Shown here: in pieces, positions 45,751 to 57,773 of the stretch | Layout: the number at the start of each line of letters is the position of its first letter | Numbering within the stretch: position 1 is the stretch's first letter | NCBI GenBank assembly: GCA_963706515.1 | Contig: CAVPMW010000006.1 | Span: forward strand, 124,001-188,000 | Direction: 5' to 3' | Source: CAVPMW01 sp963706515 | GTDB lineage: Bacteria > Chloroflexota > Anaerolineae > Anaerolineales > UBA4823 | DNA: 64,000 bases | Program-made: the position numbers and the translations under genes | Notes under the pieces: model-generated | Told to the model about the DNA's origin: nothing | What the model saw: the letters and a program-made list of their open reading frames with translations, nothing else | The model's database searches: none

Positions 45751-48341
45751 ATGATCCCCCTTCACCTGACAATCTCCGGCTTCCTCTCTTACCGCGACCC
45801 GGCGGAGATCGATTTCACCTCCTTCGAGCTGGCCTGCATCTCCGGGGCCAACGGGGCGGGGAAGTCCTCGCTGCTGGACGCCATCACCTGGGCGCTGTTC
45901 GGTCAGGCGCGCCGGCGGGACGACGCGCTGATCAACGCCCAGTCCAGCGTGGCGGCGGTCGAGCTCGTCTTCTCTTACGAAGGCAATATCTACCGCGTCC
46001 AGCGCAGCAAGCCGCGCGATAAGACCACCGTGCTGGAGTTCCACATCCTGCAGTCAGGCAGCCTGGACGGCGGAGATGGAGGCGAGCCGACCTGGAAGCC
46101 GCTGACCGAGCGCACCCTGCGCGAGACCGAGCTGCGCATCGAGCAGACCCTGCGCCTGGATTACGAGACCTTCGTCAACGCCTCCTTCTTCCTGCAGGGC
46201 AAAGCCGACCAGTTCACCCAGCAGCGACCGGGCGACCGCAAGCGCATCCTGGGCAGCATCCTGGGCCTGGATATCTGGGAGGTCTACCGCGAGCGCACCG
46301 CAGATTTGCGCAAGAAGGTCGAAGCGGAAATCGCCCGCCTGGACGGGCAGCTGCAACGAGATCGGCGCAGAGCTCGCCGAAGAGGAAGCGCGCGCGAGCG
46401 CACCTGCAAGAGCTGGAGAAGGAGCTGAAGCGCATCAGCCAGCAGCGCCAGACCCAGGAGACAGCGGTAAAGAGCGTCCGCGAGATCGCGGCAGCCCTGG
46501 ATAGAGCAGGCCAAGCTGGTGGAGACCCTGCGTAAACAGCTCGAAGCCGCACAGGCGGCGGCTGGCGGAGACGGAGTTGCGCTTGAACGCCCGCCAGCAG
46601 GAGTGGCAGGCTTATGCCGAGATCAGCGCCAGGGAGAGCGAGATCAAGCAGGCTTACGCTGCCTGACAGGCCGCCCAGCAGGAGCTGGAGCGCTGGGAAG
46701 GGATCGCCGTCCAGTTCCGCGAGCAGGAAAAACGGCGCGAGGCGCCGCGCCAGCGAGCTCAGCTCCGCCCAGGCGCGCCTGGAGCAGGAGCAGCAGATGC
46801 TGGCCCAACAGGAGAGCCAGGTCGCAGCCGCGCGGCAGGAGATCGACCGGCTGCAGGGCGAGCGAGACGACGCACGCGGCAGCTCTGGCAGCCGCGGAAG
46901 CCCAGCTCGGGCAGCGCCAGGAGCTGGACCTGACCTGCAGAAGGCGCGCCAGGAGCAGGCGGAGCGCGCGCGCCGAGAATCCGCGCTTGAAAACGGATAT
47001 GGATGAGCTGAAGGAGCGCATCGACCGGCTGAGCGAGCTGGAAGGCGCCGTTTGCCCGGTATGCGGGCAGCCGCTGGACGCAGAGGACCGCCAGCGGATG
47101 ATCGACGAGCTGAATGCCCAGGGACGAGAGCTGGGCGACCGGTTCCGCGCCAACCAGACGCTGCTGCGGGAAAGCGAGGCGGAGGTGCGCGACCTGGAAA
47201 ACCAGATCGCCGGGCTGGCCCAGGTGGATGCCGACCTGCGCCGCCAGCAGCAGCGGCTGGCGCAGCTTTCCAGCCGGATCGAGCTGCTTGAAAGCCAGGA
47301 AGCGTCCTGGAAACAGAACGGTGAACCGCGCTTGAGCGAAGTGACCCAGGCGCTGCAGAGCGAAGCTTACGAACCCGAGGCGCGTCAGCGTCTGGCAGAG
47401 ATCGACGCCGAGCTGCTCGCCATCGGTTACGATGCTGCCGCGCACGATGCCGCCCGGAGGCGGGTGGGCGAGCTGCGCACGGCTGCCGATGACATCCGCA
47501 CATTAGAGAAGGCGCAGGCGGCGCAAGCGCCGCTGGAGCGCGAGATCGCCGGTTTGCAGGCAGAGCAGCAGTCGCAGCAGGAGGAGACCGCTCGCCAGCA
47601 GGAGCAGTACTCCCAGGCGGACGAAGCTCTGGTCGCTGCCCAGGCCCAGGCGCCCGACCTGGAGGAGGCGGAAAGCCTGTTATTCCAGTTCCAGGAAGAG
47701 GAAAACAGGCTGCGCCTGGAGGTGGGCGCCGCCCGCCAGAGGGTGCTGGTGCTGGAAGACTTGAAAGCTCGCCGGGAAACCCTGGGCGCCAGCGCGAGGT
47801 GCAGACCCGGCTGGTCGGGCGCTACAAGCAGCTGGAGCGCTCTTTCGGCAAAGACGGGGTGCCGGCGTTGCTGATCGAGCAGGCTCTACCGGAGATCGAA
47901 AGCAGGGCCAACGAGATCCTGGACCGGCTCAGCGGGGGCAACATGTCGGTGCGCTTTGTCACCCAGGCTGCCTATAAAGATAAGAAGCGGGACGATCTGA
48001 AGGAGACGCTGGATATCCAGATCAGCGACGGAGCGGGGACGCGGGATTACGAGATGTTTTCGGGCGGGGAGGCCTTCCGGGTGAATTTCGCCATCCGCCT
48101 GGCGCTCTCGGAGGTGCTGGCCCAGCGCGCCGGCGCACGCCTGCAGACCCTGGTGATCGACGAGGGTTTCGGCAGCCAGGACGCCCAGGGCCGCCAGCGG
48201 CTGATCGAGGCGATCAACCTGGTGCGCCCGGATTTCGCCAAGATCCTGGTCATCACCCACATCGACGAGCTGAAAGATGCCTTCCCGAACCGCATCGAAG
48301 TCGAGAAAACTGAGCGCGGCTCAACTATAAGGGTGATGTAA
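45751..48341 (+). pseudogene. sbcC: Exonuclease SbcC (Rad50-like ATPase), several frameshifts
   Basis: Starts MIPLHLTISGFLSYRDPAEIDF with Walker A in LACISGANGAGKSSLLDAITWALFG and the QSSVAAVELVFSYEG segment. The C-terminal part in another frame has the ABC signature region MFSGGEAFRVNFAIRLALSEVL and Walker B/D-loop LQTLVIDEGFGSQDAQGRQRL. Between is a long coiled coil with the zinc hook CPVCGQPL near 47055. Frames change near 46350, 46390, 46505, 46580, 46660, 46740, 46880, 46970 and 47790, mostly in the coiled coil. With SbcD it forms a nuclease complex that trims DNA ends. A TATAAT box lies 23 bp before the ATG. Confidence 0.87.
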
Positions 48342-49242
48342 ATGATAGAAGAGGAACAAACGACAATCGCTGAGCTTGAAACTCCGCCCAACCCTAAGCC
48401 GGTCCTGATGGCGGTATTGGCCCACCCGGACGATGAAACCTTCGGCATGGGCGGCACCCTGGCCTATTACGCCCGGCGCGGCGTGCTCGTATACCTGGTG
48501 TGCGCCACCCGGGGCGAGGTCGGCACGATGGACGCCGACTGCCTGGATGGCTTCGAACTCGGTGGCAGCCCGGCGGGTCTATGAGCTGGGCTGCGCCTCA
48601 CAAATCCTGGGCTTGAGCGGGGTTTATTTCCTCGGCTACCGGGACTCGGGCATGCCAGGCTCTTCCGACAACCAGCACCCCGACGCCCTGGCGGCAGCCC
48701 CGCTGGAGGAGGTTGCCGAGCGGGTGGCTTTTCACATCCGCACGCTGCACCCAGAGGTGGTGATCACCTTCGACCCGATCGGAGGCTACCGCCACCCGGA
48801 CCACATCGCCATCCACAAGGCGACGGTGCGTGCCTGCGAGATTGCCGGCGAGGAAGGGTACGCATTAGCCGGCCTGCCCCCGTTCCGGCCGAAGAAGCTG
48901 TATTTCCAGACGATGCCCAAGGGGTTCTTACGGTTCGCAGTGCGCCTGATGCCGCTGTTCGGGCAAGACCCGCGTCACTTCGGGCGGAATAAGGACGTGG
49001 ATATTGCCTCCCTGGTGGATGATGTCTTCCCGATCAACGCCAGCATCGATTTCAGCCCGGTGCGCGAAGAGAAAGCCCAGGCGGCAGCCTGCCATGCCAG
49101 CCAGGGCGGCCCCGGGATGACTCGCGGGCTGATCGGTATTGCCTGGCGATTGCTCGGCAACCGGGAGACGTATATGCGCGCTTACCCGCCTCCCGAGCCG
49201 GGTGTGCGGGAAAAGGACCTGTTTGCGGGCATTAACCTGTAA
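48342..49242 (+). pseudogene. PIG-L family deacetylase, one frameshift
   Basis: Begins directly after the sbcC stop with MIEEEQTTIAELETPPNPKPVLMAVLAHPDDETFGMGGTLAYYA, which carries the metal motif HPDDE. A shift near 48565-48575 leads to VYELGCASQILGLSGVYFLGYRDSGM and ITFDPIGGYRHPDHIAIHKAT, with the HPDH zinc ligand. The family deacetylates N-acetylglucosamine-linked small molecules such as mycothiol or bacillithiol precursors and lipids; LmbE-type sequence cannot reveal which. It probably shares a transcript with sbcC. A second PIG-L protein of a different subgroup is at 62995-63747. Confidence 0.85.
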
Positions 49243-49247
49243 AATAT

Positions 49248-49299
49248 CACAAAATCAAGGAGAGTGCAGCGCTTGCGCTGCACTCTCCTTGATTTTGTG
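49248..49299. terminator. 25-bp perfect palindrome between convergent genes
   Basis: Arms 49248-49272 and 49275-49299 are exact reverse complements with only TT between them. It starts 6 nt after the PIG-L stop and lies before the convergent A2M gene end at 49342. A-rich and T-rich outer parts (AAAATCAAGG / CCTTGATTTT) suit a bidirectional terminator. Confidence 0.8.
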
Positions 49300-49341
49300 T
49301 GTTCACTCTTGATTAGTACTGGGGGAATTTCCAGAGATGTT

Positions 49342-52300
49342 TTATGGCTGGATGCTGAACTGCTCGCCAGCGCTGTTGCCCTGCACCTCGGGGAAGTAGA
49401 ACTGCCAGGCGCGTGCCGGGAGCACCTGGTACTCGCCCGCCTGGTCCGCTACCAGGGTATAGGTCAGCTCGTAGGTGCCGGCAGGCAGGTAATCAGCCGT
49501 CCAGGCGATGTGGTCGTCGTAGACCTGGGCAGGGTGGAAGTACCACTGGCCCCAGCCGTGGGAGTAGGGATCAGCCGGGTCGTAGGGTAAGCCTGCCTGC
49601 GGCCCCTCCCCAGTACCTTGCTGTGTCGTCTTCAGGCTGGTATCCAGCACTTCCGCGCCGGCCGGGAGGTAGTCTTCGACCACCAGGTAGTAAGCATCGT
49701 GGGGCAGGGTCAGGCGCAGCTTGGCAGTGACCTGGCTGCCAGCCGCCGTCCCATTGACGAGAATGCACCCTTCGCCCGGGCAGGCTGCACCCTGGGGGTA
49801 GTAGCTGCGTTCCAGGAAAAGCCCTTCGTTCAACGGAGCAACCTCCGCCACCGGGCGGTTTACGTTCAGGCTGGCGGTGTAATATAAGCGACCATTTCCG
49901 GGCTGGCGCTGGATGGTCAGCGCGTTGGGATAATCCGGGTACAAGCCCGTTACCGGCACGTTGGCTGTAACAGGTGCGGCGTGGTCAGCGCTGGCTGGCT
50001 GCCCGCTGACCAACGAGGCGCCATTGAGCGTGGCCCCGTAAGCGAAATCGCCTCCCAGGTCGTTGGTCGCTTTGATGTACTCGGTCAGCCCGAGCAGGTT
50101 CCAGGCGGTAGCGAAAGTTGAGCCCCAGCTGTTATCCGCCTGGCGGTGAGCCATCAGGTAGCGAGCGGCGTCGACGAGCAGCGGGGAAGCGGGATCGAGC
50201 TGCGAAAGGGCGTAGATTACGACCGCGCTGTTAGACAGGGTCGTATGCATATTCTGGTAGCCGCCGGGCTGCTGCTCCCAATGGGCGCCGGTGGACGAGC
50301 GGATGGCTGCTGACTGCAGGCTGGAAGCCAGCTCGTCAACCGGGCGGCTGCCAGGGTCGAGCATCTCGAAGGTGAGTGCAAGCAGGGCTTGCCCCCAGGG
50401 GTTCAGGCGCTCACGCCATTCAAGCAGGCTCTGCGCCTCGCTGAGATCGCCGGAACCGGCGGAACCGGCTGAAGCCAGGGCAAAATACTCGAAAGCCAGC
50501 CGGTCGAGCTGCCACGGCTGGTACCCGTTCTTGTCCTCGGAGGCATGCGCGGCCAGGTCGGTTCGCAGGTACTCGACAGCTTTCGTGATGACATCCGAGC
50601 TCACCGGAATGCCGGCTTGCTGCAAGCGGCTCAGACCGAAGAGCACGTAGGCGCTGATGTACGGGTCGCTCTGCCCTCCCTGCCACCAGCTCCAGCCGCC
50701 GTCCGCCTGCTGCAGAGACAGCAGGTGCTGCAGCCCGCTCTGCAGCGTGCGTTCCAGGTTGGCTTGCAGCACAGGGGAATCAACCCCGAGCTGCTTCAGG
50801 GCGCGATAAGCTTCCAGGTTCGGCAGGAAGCGCGAGAGGGTTTGCTCGGTGCCCTCGTAGGGGTAGTGTTCGAGGTAGTCCAGAGAGCTTAGCATGGAGC
50901 CAGCCAGGGAAGGCGAGAGCTCGAGGCTCAGCCCGCGGCCGCCGCTGATATCAAAGGAGCGCGGCAGGCTGACCAGCTCCTGGCGCTCGCCTGCCCCATC
51001 GAGCACGCCGGCAGTGCTGAAAGTCTGGGGTGCGCTGTAATTCAACACTGGCAGCGCGCCCAGAGCCGGGCGGGCAGCGTCTTCCAGGGTGCCACCTGCA
51101 GAATCAGCCCGTGCCGAAAAGACCAGGTCGGCGCTGTCCACATTTTGAGCCGTACCCCACCATTCCAGCCGCGCCCGCCCACCCGCCGGCACAGCGATCT
51201 GCTGGCTGGCGCGGTCGGGGTCGTCCAGGGTGACGCCTGCCGCCTGCAGGCTGGTCTGGACCTGCAGGTCCTCCTGGGTATTGTTTTGGACGATGGCTGC
51301 CAGCTGGACGTGGTCCCCGGCTACCAGGAAGCGCGGGGTAACCGGGCGCACCAACAGGTCCTTGGATGTGAGGATATCGCTTTGCGCTTCGCCCACGCGG
51401 GTATCACTGGTCAGGCCGCGGGCGTCTACGCGCCAGGTAGTCAGGTTGTCGGGGAGCTGGAAAGTCACCTTGCCCTTGCCGTCCGCTCCGGTGACCAGCT
51501 CGGCGTTCCAATACGCCGTATCGGGGAAGTTTTCGCGCACTACAATGGGCATTTCTGCCCCACCCCCACCGCCTCCTATACCCGGAGCGGGTAAGGCTCC
51601 CGGGATTGGATGGGCATTGAGCGAGAGCGCAGTCTGGATGCTCAGCGGCTGGTTCTGGTAGAAAGCCGGCAGGATGCCAGGCGCATTCGGCTCAGCCAGC
51701 GCCAGGGCAGCCAGGTCTACCACTGCCAGTGAGAACTCTCCCTGCACGGGATTGCCGCCTGAGTCGGTCACCTGCAGCTCCAGGGTGACCTCGTCGCCGG
51801 GTCCAGCCTGGGCTGGCTGGCTGAGCAGGCTGACCTGCAGGGTTTGCTGGATTGGGTCGACCGGCAGGTTCACGTAGCCGAGGCGGTAATCCGGGCGACC
51901 ATCCGCGCTTTTGCCGAGCAGGACGGCAGACAGGTAAACATTTGGAGCGTCATCCGCGCTCAGCTCCAGCGGCAGGGTGTACCCCGAGCCACGGATTGTC
52001 TGCACCTGCGAGCTCATGATGGCTCCCCGTTCGATAGTCAGCAGCGCCAGGGCATCCCCAGGGAATGGGTTAGGGATGAAAACGTGAGCGGTGTCCCCAG
52101 GCTGGTAGCCAGCCTGGTCCGCGGTGAGGCGCAGGTGCTCGTTGGACTGGTTTGGCCAGATAGCCTGACCTGGACCGCCGACCCACAGCAGCGCCTCGCT
52201 GGCAGCGCCCTCGCCGCTGACGTACAGCCGGTAGGTGCCCGGTTCGGCGGGGGTAAATGCCAGGCGGGCTTTCCCATCCGCGCCGGTGCTGAAATCGGTG

Positions 52301-55280
52301 CTCGCCAGCGCCTCGTAGCGCGGTACAAAGGTGACGCTCTCGTAGGGGTGTTCCGGTGGCTTCTGCTCCCAGGTCACTTTCTGGAATTCCGCGCGCAAAT
52401 TGTGCGCGCCGGCTGGCTCCCCCTCCCAATCCACGACCTGTACGCCGAAACCGGACTCTTTCCCCGATTGCCCGATCCAGGCATCTGGCTTCAGACCGAT
52501 GTAAAAACTGGCGGGATGGACGGCTGCCTTCGCCCGCGCCGATACCGGAAAGCCGCTCTCGTCTTTGAGGGTGACCTCCAGGGTGTAGCGCTGCCGCTGG
52601 AGTGGTGGATCCTGGCCTTCCTGGGTCGTCGGCAGGGTTAAAGACAGGCTGCCATCCGGCGCAGTCCGCTCGTCGCCTTCGCTGAGCAAGCGACCCAGTG
52701 GATCGCTGTAAACCGGAAAGGAAAAGCTGTTCCACCAATTGGCGTCAGCCACTCCCACCTGGTAGTCCGGCATATAGAATGGATCGGGAGCGGCATACAG
52801 CGCCCAATGCACGGATGCGTTACCTGCCGGCGCGCCGAAGAAATACTGGGCCGAGATTTCACCTGCCAGCGCCTCGCCATACTGCAGGTCGGCAGGCGCA
52901 AGGCTCACATTCAGGTTGATTTCTGGCTTGCGGTAATCGGCGACCTGGATTGAAAGCGGTGCGTAAGGGTCCAGGCTGCTCTGCAGGGCGTAGTAGCCGG
53001 GCTGGGAGCTCTCCGGCAGGGTGAACTCGCCATGCGCGCTGCCGAAAGCTGTGAGAGGCAGGTCGAAGCTGGCAAGCTGCTCCCCGGAGGGGCCGGTCAA
53101 TGCCAGCGGAAGAGTGCCCTGGTCGAGCAGGGTGTAACGCCCGTTATTTGCCTGGCGGGCGACCGCGCGGAAGTAAATCGTCTGTCCAGGACGATAGATT
53201 GGGCGGTCGGAATACAGGTACACCTTAGGGCCGGGCGGGTTGAGATCGACGGGCACGCCGAAGCTCCACGGATCGATTCCCTGCGACCAGGAGGACAGAC
53301 CAATGGAGAAATCGGGCTCACCGGGCTGGCCGACCACGGCTGCATACTGCTGGTAGGTCTCCTGGGCGGGTGGGATGGAGGCGGCGAAGAGGCCGTTTTG
53401 GTCGGTTTGGCCCTGTGCCTGGACGGCCCCTGCTTCGTTGTAGATGGACACGGCTGCCCCAGGGAGCGGGGTGTTCGCCTGCAGGTCGACTGCCCACACC
53501 AGGGCATCGCTCGGGCTGTGTTTAAATGTGGTCTGAGCGTTGCTGACCACGAGCAGGTAAGGCCCGGACTGGAGCTCTGCCGGAGCGAAGGAGAGGCGCA
53601 TTAGATACACCCCTGGCTTGAGCGGGCTTTGATCCGGTGAGAGGATAGACCTCGACTGCCTGGCTCTGATCTTTGGAGGTGTTCAGGGTTTGCTCCCAGC
53701 GCTGGGGGTTGGCAGGCTGGTAGCTCTGGATCATTTCGTAGCCGCCGGGCGCCAGCATCTTCAGGAAGTCCTGCAGGGGAACGCTGCCCACCGAAACAGA
53801 GACTTTCGGAGCGTTGGTCGCCTGGGCTGGCAGGCTGACCTCCTGGGGGGTCACGAAGACGAACTGGGAACCCGGTGATACAAAGAAGCTGGGTGGTGCT
53901 GAGCCAGTGCGGAAGTCCAATGTATATTCATTGCTTAGCGGCTCGCCCCAGACATCCTTTAAGTCCGTGGACAGGCTCAAGTGATACTCCTGGCTGGGCG
54001 CCATATCTCCATAAATCTGCAGCGTCGAATCAGGAGCGCTCCACCAGTAGCTCATGTTGGTGATCGCCGGCGAGACCGCCAGGGCTGCGGGGATGGTCTT
54101 CTCGTCGAGTGGGGCGGATAGGTGCAGGATGATTCCCTGGTACTGCACAACCTGCCCGCCAGGGGGAGGTTCGCTGTAGCTCACTGCCAGCTGCGGTACG
54201 GTGGTGAAGCTGCTGGAATAGGCATCACCCAGGCTGGCCCCTCCGCTCGCCTGGACGTCCCCAGGCAAGCTGATAGAGTAGAGGTTATCCCGGCTCAGGA
54301 GGTCATTCGGCAGGAAAGTCAGGACGCTGAGATTTTCATTCCAGGAAGCAGTGCCAGGCACGGCAGAGCCATCCTGCGCCTGCACGCTAAGCCCGGCTTC
54401 AACGCTGGAGGGGTCCATGGGTTGAGTGAAGGTCAGGACAACTCTGCTGTCCAGCGGGACGCTTCCAGCCCCGGGGGCGGGCGCGACGCCTTCCAGGCGG
54501 GGCAAGCCGGTGCTGAAAGACCAGGCGGGGGTTTCTCCCAACGGGCTGCCTCCCGCGCTGTGTAAGTCGGGATTCATCTGCACTGAGTAATCTTTCCCGC
54601 CCCCCAACGCCGGCTCGGGATAGAAGATGAAAGTGCTGGTATTTACCCATTCGCCGCGGCCGGGGCTGGCTGGCTGTAAATTGAAGGCGGGCGGCAGGTC
54701 GTTGGGGTCGGCGCCCAGGGGAACCACGGGCTGGTTGAAAGCTGCCACCACGGCAGAAGTGGGGTTTACCTCGCCGCTGCCTGGCGTCGGGAGCTGTTGG
54801 GTGAGCTGCAGAAAGTCGGCAGTACGGTACTGCAAGCTCAGCGGCTGGTCGAGGGCCAGTCCCTGGGCGGAGCGAGCGCCAGGAACCCAGGCTCAGGACG
54901 AAATCGCTGGCAGGTGGCAAAGGAGCTTTGGGCTGAATGGTCAGAGCGGAGTCATTGACCCAGGAGTAGGAGCTTTGAATGCCCGGCTGGCTGGAGAGCG
55001 CCGCTTCAACTGAGGCGCGGTCCATTGCCTGGCTGAAATACAGGGTGAGCGCTCCTTGCAGCGGCAGCTCGGCGCCTGGAGGTGGGCTGATCTCCACGAT
55101 TCCTGGGGGGAGCGAGACGGCGGGAGTGGGAGTCGGGGGCCGCGCTGTGCTGGTAGGAGCTGCCGCGGGCAGGGAGGGCGTCGGTTTGCTTGTAACGACG
55201 GGCAGGGAGCAGGCAAGGCTGACCAGGAGCAGCAGCACTGGCAGCAGTCTGACAGGCTTACTCAGATGAACTGTGGGCAT
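49342..55280 (-). pseudogene. Alpha-2-macroglobulin family lipoprotein, two frameshifts
   Basis: Three frames form a protein of about 1980 residues. Start at ATG 55280, a lipoprotein signal (LLPVLLLLVSLACS), then a Pro/Thr linker and Ig-like Big_5 repeats (FSQAMDRASVEAALSSQPG, FTQPMDPSSVEAGLSVQ, LSAPLDEKTIPAALAVSP). Macroglobulin domains follow with VYLYSDRPIYRPGQTIYF. The bait-adjacent and A2M domain reads FPDTAYWNAELVTGADGKG and LPDNLTTWRVDARG. The thioester domain has YPYEGTEQTLSRFLPN near 50850, where the normal Cys is Gly. Breaks are near 54880 and 53630. Bacterial A2M proteins trap attacking proteases in the periplasm or at the surface. It is preceded by convergent/divergent genes on both sides. 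Confidence 0.88.
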
Positions 55281-55448
55281 ACGTATACACCTCTTTAATA
55301 TGAGAGACGCAGATAGTGTCTCACAAGTTCCCTTTTTCGGGAACATGGCAGGAGCATTATACGTCCTTTTTTTATCTGGTACAATTCATCCCATTCCAGC
55401 CGGACGACTGAGCGGTAGTCTGGAATAGAAGTTGCATGGTTAAGCAAT

Positions 55449-57334
55449 ATGGGCACAAATAAGGCTGTACGCCGGGCGCCGGATTCGATCTTCCTGCCTG
55501 TTTTCCAAATCGGCCTCGTTCTGGCAGCCGGAATAGCGTTATTCTTTCTGCTGCTGGTTGGCGTTGTCGTCGGTTTTGACGTATACCATCAGGGGGTAAT
55601 TTATCCCGGGGTTTCTGTCGGCGGTGTTGACGTTGCGGGATTGACAGCGGAGCAGGCGTCTGACCTGCTGGCACAGCAGGCTGTTTACCCGCAGAGCGGC
55701 AAGGTCGTGTTCCAGGACGGAGCACGGGTGTGGGTAGCCCATCCGGTAGAAGTCGGTTTATTTTTCGATCCGCGTGCCACGGGGTTGGCGGCTTACAACC
55801 TGGGACGGCACGGCAGCATTTTTACGCGCATGGCAGACCAATTCGATGCCTGGTTTTTCGGCAAAGACTTACCTCCCTTGTATGTATATGACGAGCAGAG
55901 CGCGCGGGACCTACCTGGAAAAGATTGCTGCCCAGGTAGATCAGCCAACCATCGAGGCTTCGCTGAGCCTGAAGGGGAAAGAGGTCGTCGCCCAGCCGGG
56001 TCAGATAGGGCGCCACGTGGATATTGCAGCCACCCTGGCGCCGCTGCAAGAGCAGATGCAAAACTTGCGGGATGGTATCCTGCCGGTCACCATCGCAGAA
56101 GCCCCCCCAGCCATCCTGGACGTCAGCCAGCAGGCGGATGCCGCGCGCGAAAATCCTCAGCGCATCGCTCAAGCTGACGCTCCCGGGAGCAGCCAAGGGT
56201 GACCCAGGTCCATGGACGTTCGATCCGCAAAAATTATCCGAGCTGCTGGTGATCGAGCGGGCGACCGGAGAGCATGGGGCGGAGTACCAGATCCACCTGC
56301 GGGGAGATAGGCTGCGCGCCTTTCTCGGGGACCTCGCGCCGCGACTGGCGCGCAAGTCGGATAACGCCCGCTTTGTATTTAACGATGATACCCACCAGCT
56401 CGACCCAATCAGCTCCGCCGTGACGGGGCGCAAGCTGGATGTGGATGCCTCCATCCAGGCGATCAACCAAAAGCTGCTGCAGGGGCAGCACGAAATCCCG
56501 CTGGAAGTCCAGTTCAGCGAGCCGGAAATCGGGGACAACGTGACTGCAGACCAGTTAGGCATCCACGATCTGGTCGGCGTGCAGGCGACTTATTTTTACG
56601 GGTCCAGCGCGGCGCGCATCCAGAATATCCAAACAGCCGCGGCACGCTTCCATGGGCTGCTGATACCGCCTGGGGCGGTTTTCTCCATGGGTGATATCCT
56701 GGGAGATGTCAGCCTGGATAACGGCTATGCCGAAGCTTTGATCATCTATGGGAACCGGACCATCAAAGGCGTGGGCGGCGGGGTTTGCCAGGTCAGCACC
56801 ACTCTGTTCCGCACCGCATTTTTTGCCGGATATCCCATCGTCGAGCGCGTTCCGCACGCCTACCGGGTGTACTACTACGAGCTGAATGCCGCCGACCAGG
56901 TCAATAACGACATGGCCGGGCTGGATGCGACCGTTTTTGTGCCCCTGGTGGATTTTAAATTCAAGAATGATACCCCGAACTGGCTGTTGATGGAAACCTA
57001 CGTCAACGCTCCGGCGCGCAAGCTGACCTGGAAATTCTATTCCACCTCCGATGGGCGCACTGTCGATTGGGAGACCAGCGGGCTGCAGAACATCGTCGAC
57101 CCGCCGGATCCGCTGTACCAGGAGAACCCGGACCTCTCCGCGGGTGAGATTAACCAGGTGGATTGGGGAGTCGCCGGCGCTGACGTATCCGTCCAGCGTA
57201 CGGTCTACCGGGATGGGCAGGTTTACCTGGAGGATACCTTCAACACTCACTACCAGCCCTGGCAGGATGTCTTTGATTATGGCCCGGGGACGGATATCCC
57301 CACCGGCGGGAAAAAGCAGCGCGGCAACCATTAA
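55449..57334 (+). pseudogene. VanW family protein with PG-binding-4 domain, two frameshifts
   Basis: Starts MGTNKAVRRAPDSIFLPVFQ with a transmembrane helix (IGLVLAAGIALFFLLLVGVVVG). Next come GVIYPGVSVGGVDVAGLTAEQA and a putative peptidoglycan-binding domain. Frames change near 55908 and 56160. The VanW domain follows: AARFHGLLIPPGAVFSMGDILGDVSLDNGYAEALIIYGNRTIKGVGGGVCQVSTTLFRTAFFAGYPIVER. This is the YoaR-like layout, an exported protein of unknown enzymatic role linked to cell wall. The end (WETSGLQNIVDPPDPLYQ) is typical. It diverges from the A2M gene. Confidence 0.85.
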
Positions 57335-57482
57335 GTCCCGGAAGGATAAATCGACTGCGCAGGGTGGTAAAATGAGCGCGGCACTGAGCAATACTCGGCA
57401 GGCTGCGTCTAATCGTTGATAAAATTTCCTTCGGCAAGTTGCTCAGATGCCTGTTTCCACAAACCCGCGAAAGGAGTCACGA

Positions 57483-57701
57483 ATGGTCAGCCAAGACTTA
57501 TTGGAGATCCTGCGTTGCCCGGTGTGTGTGCACGATAAAGAAGGCCTGCTGGATTACATCGAGAATTCCTGGTTGGTATGCCGCGACTGCGGGCGTAAAT
57601 ACCCGATCCGGGACGATATCCCGGTGATGCTGATCGACGAGGGGGACAAGTGGATCAACGTGGCAGTCAAGGATTTGCCCATCCCACCGCCAGCACGCTG
57701 A
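57483..57701 (+). CDS. Trm112-like zinc-ribbon protein
   Basis: Start at ATG 57483, after AAAGGAGTCACGA; the frame upstream to 57447 is not needed. 72 residues. LLEILRCPVCVHDKEGLLDY and VCRDCGRKYPIRDDIPVMLIDEG give two CxxC pairs, the Trm112/YcaR zinc-ribbon pattern. Trm112 proteins activate methyltransferases; bacterial members are of uncertain role and often sit near lipid-A or cell-wall genes. A short gap separates it from the VanW gene. Confidence 0.88.
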   Translation: MVSQDLLEILRCPVCVHDKEGLLDYIENSWLVCRDCGRKYPIRDDIPVMLIDEGDKWINVAVKDLPIPPPAR

Positions 57702-57773
57702 ATAAGATATCAGGAGTTTCGCAGGGGAACCGGGAAATACTTTCCTGCACTGCGCAGCTCTTGATGTTATCTT

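Noticed and set aside
46214..47503. A 429-codon open frame on the minus strand
   Set aside because: Antisense to the sbcC coiled coil; Arg/Ser/Pro-rich shadow.
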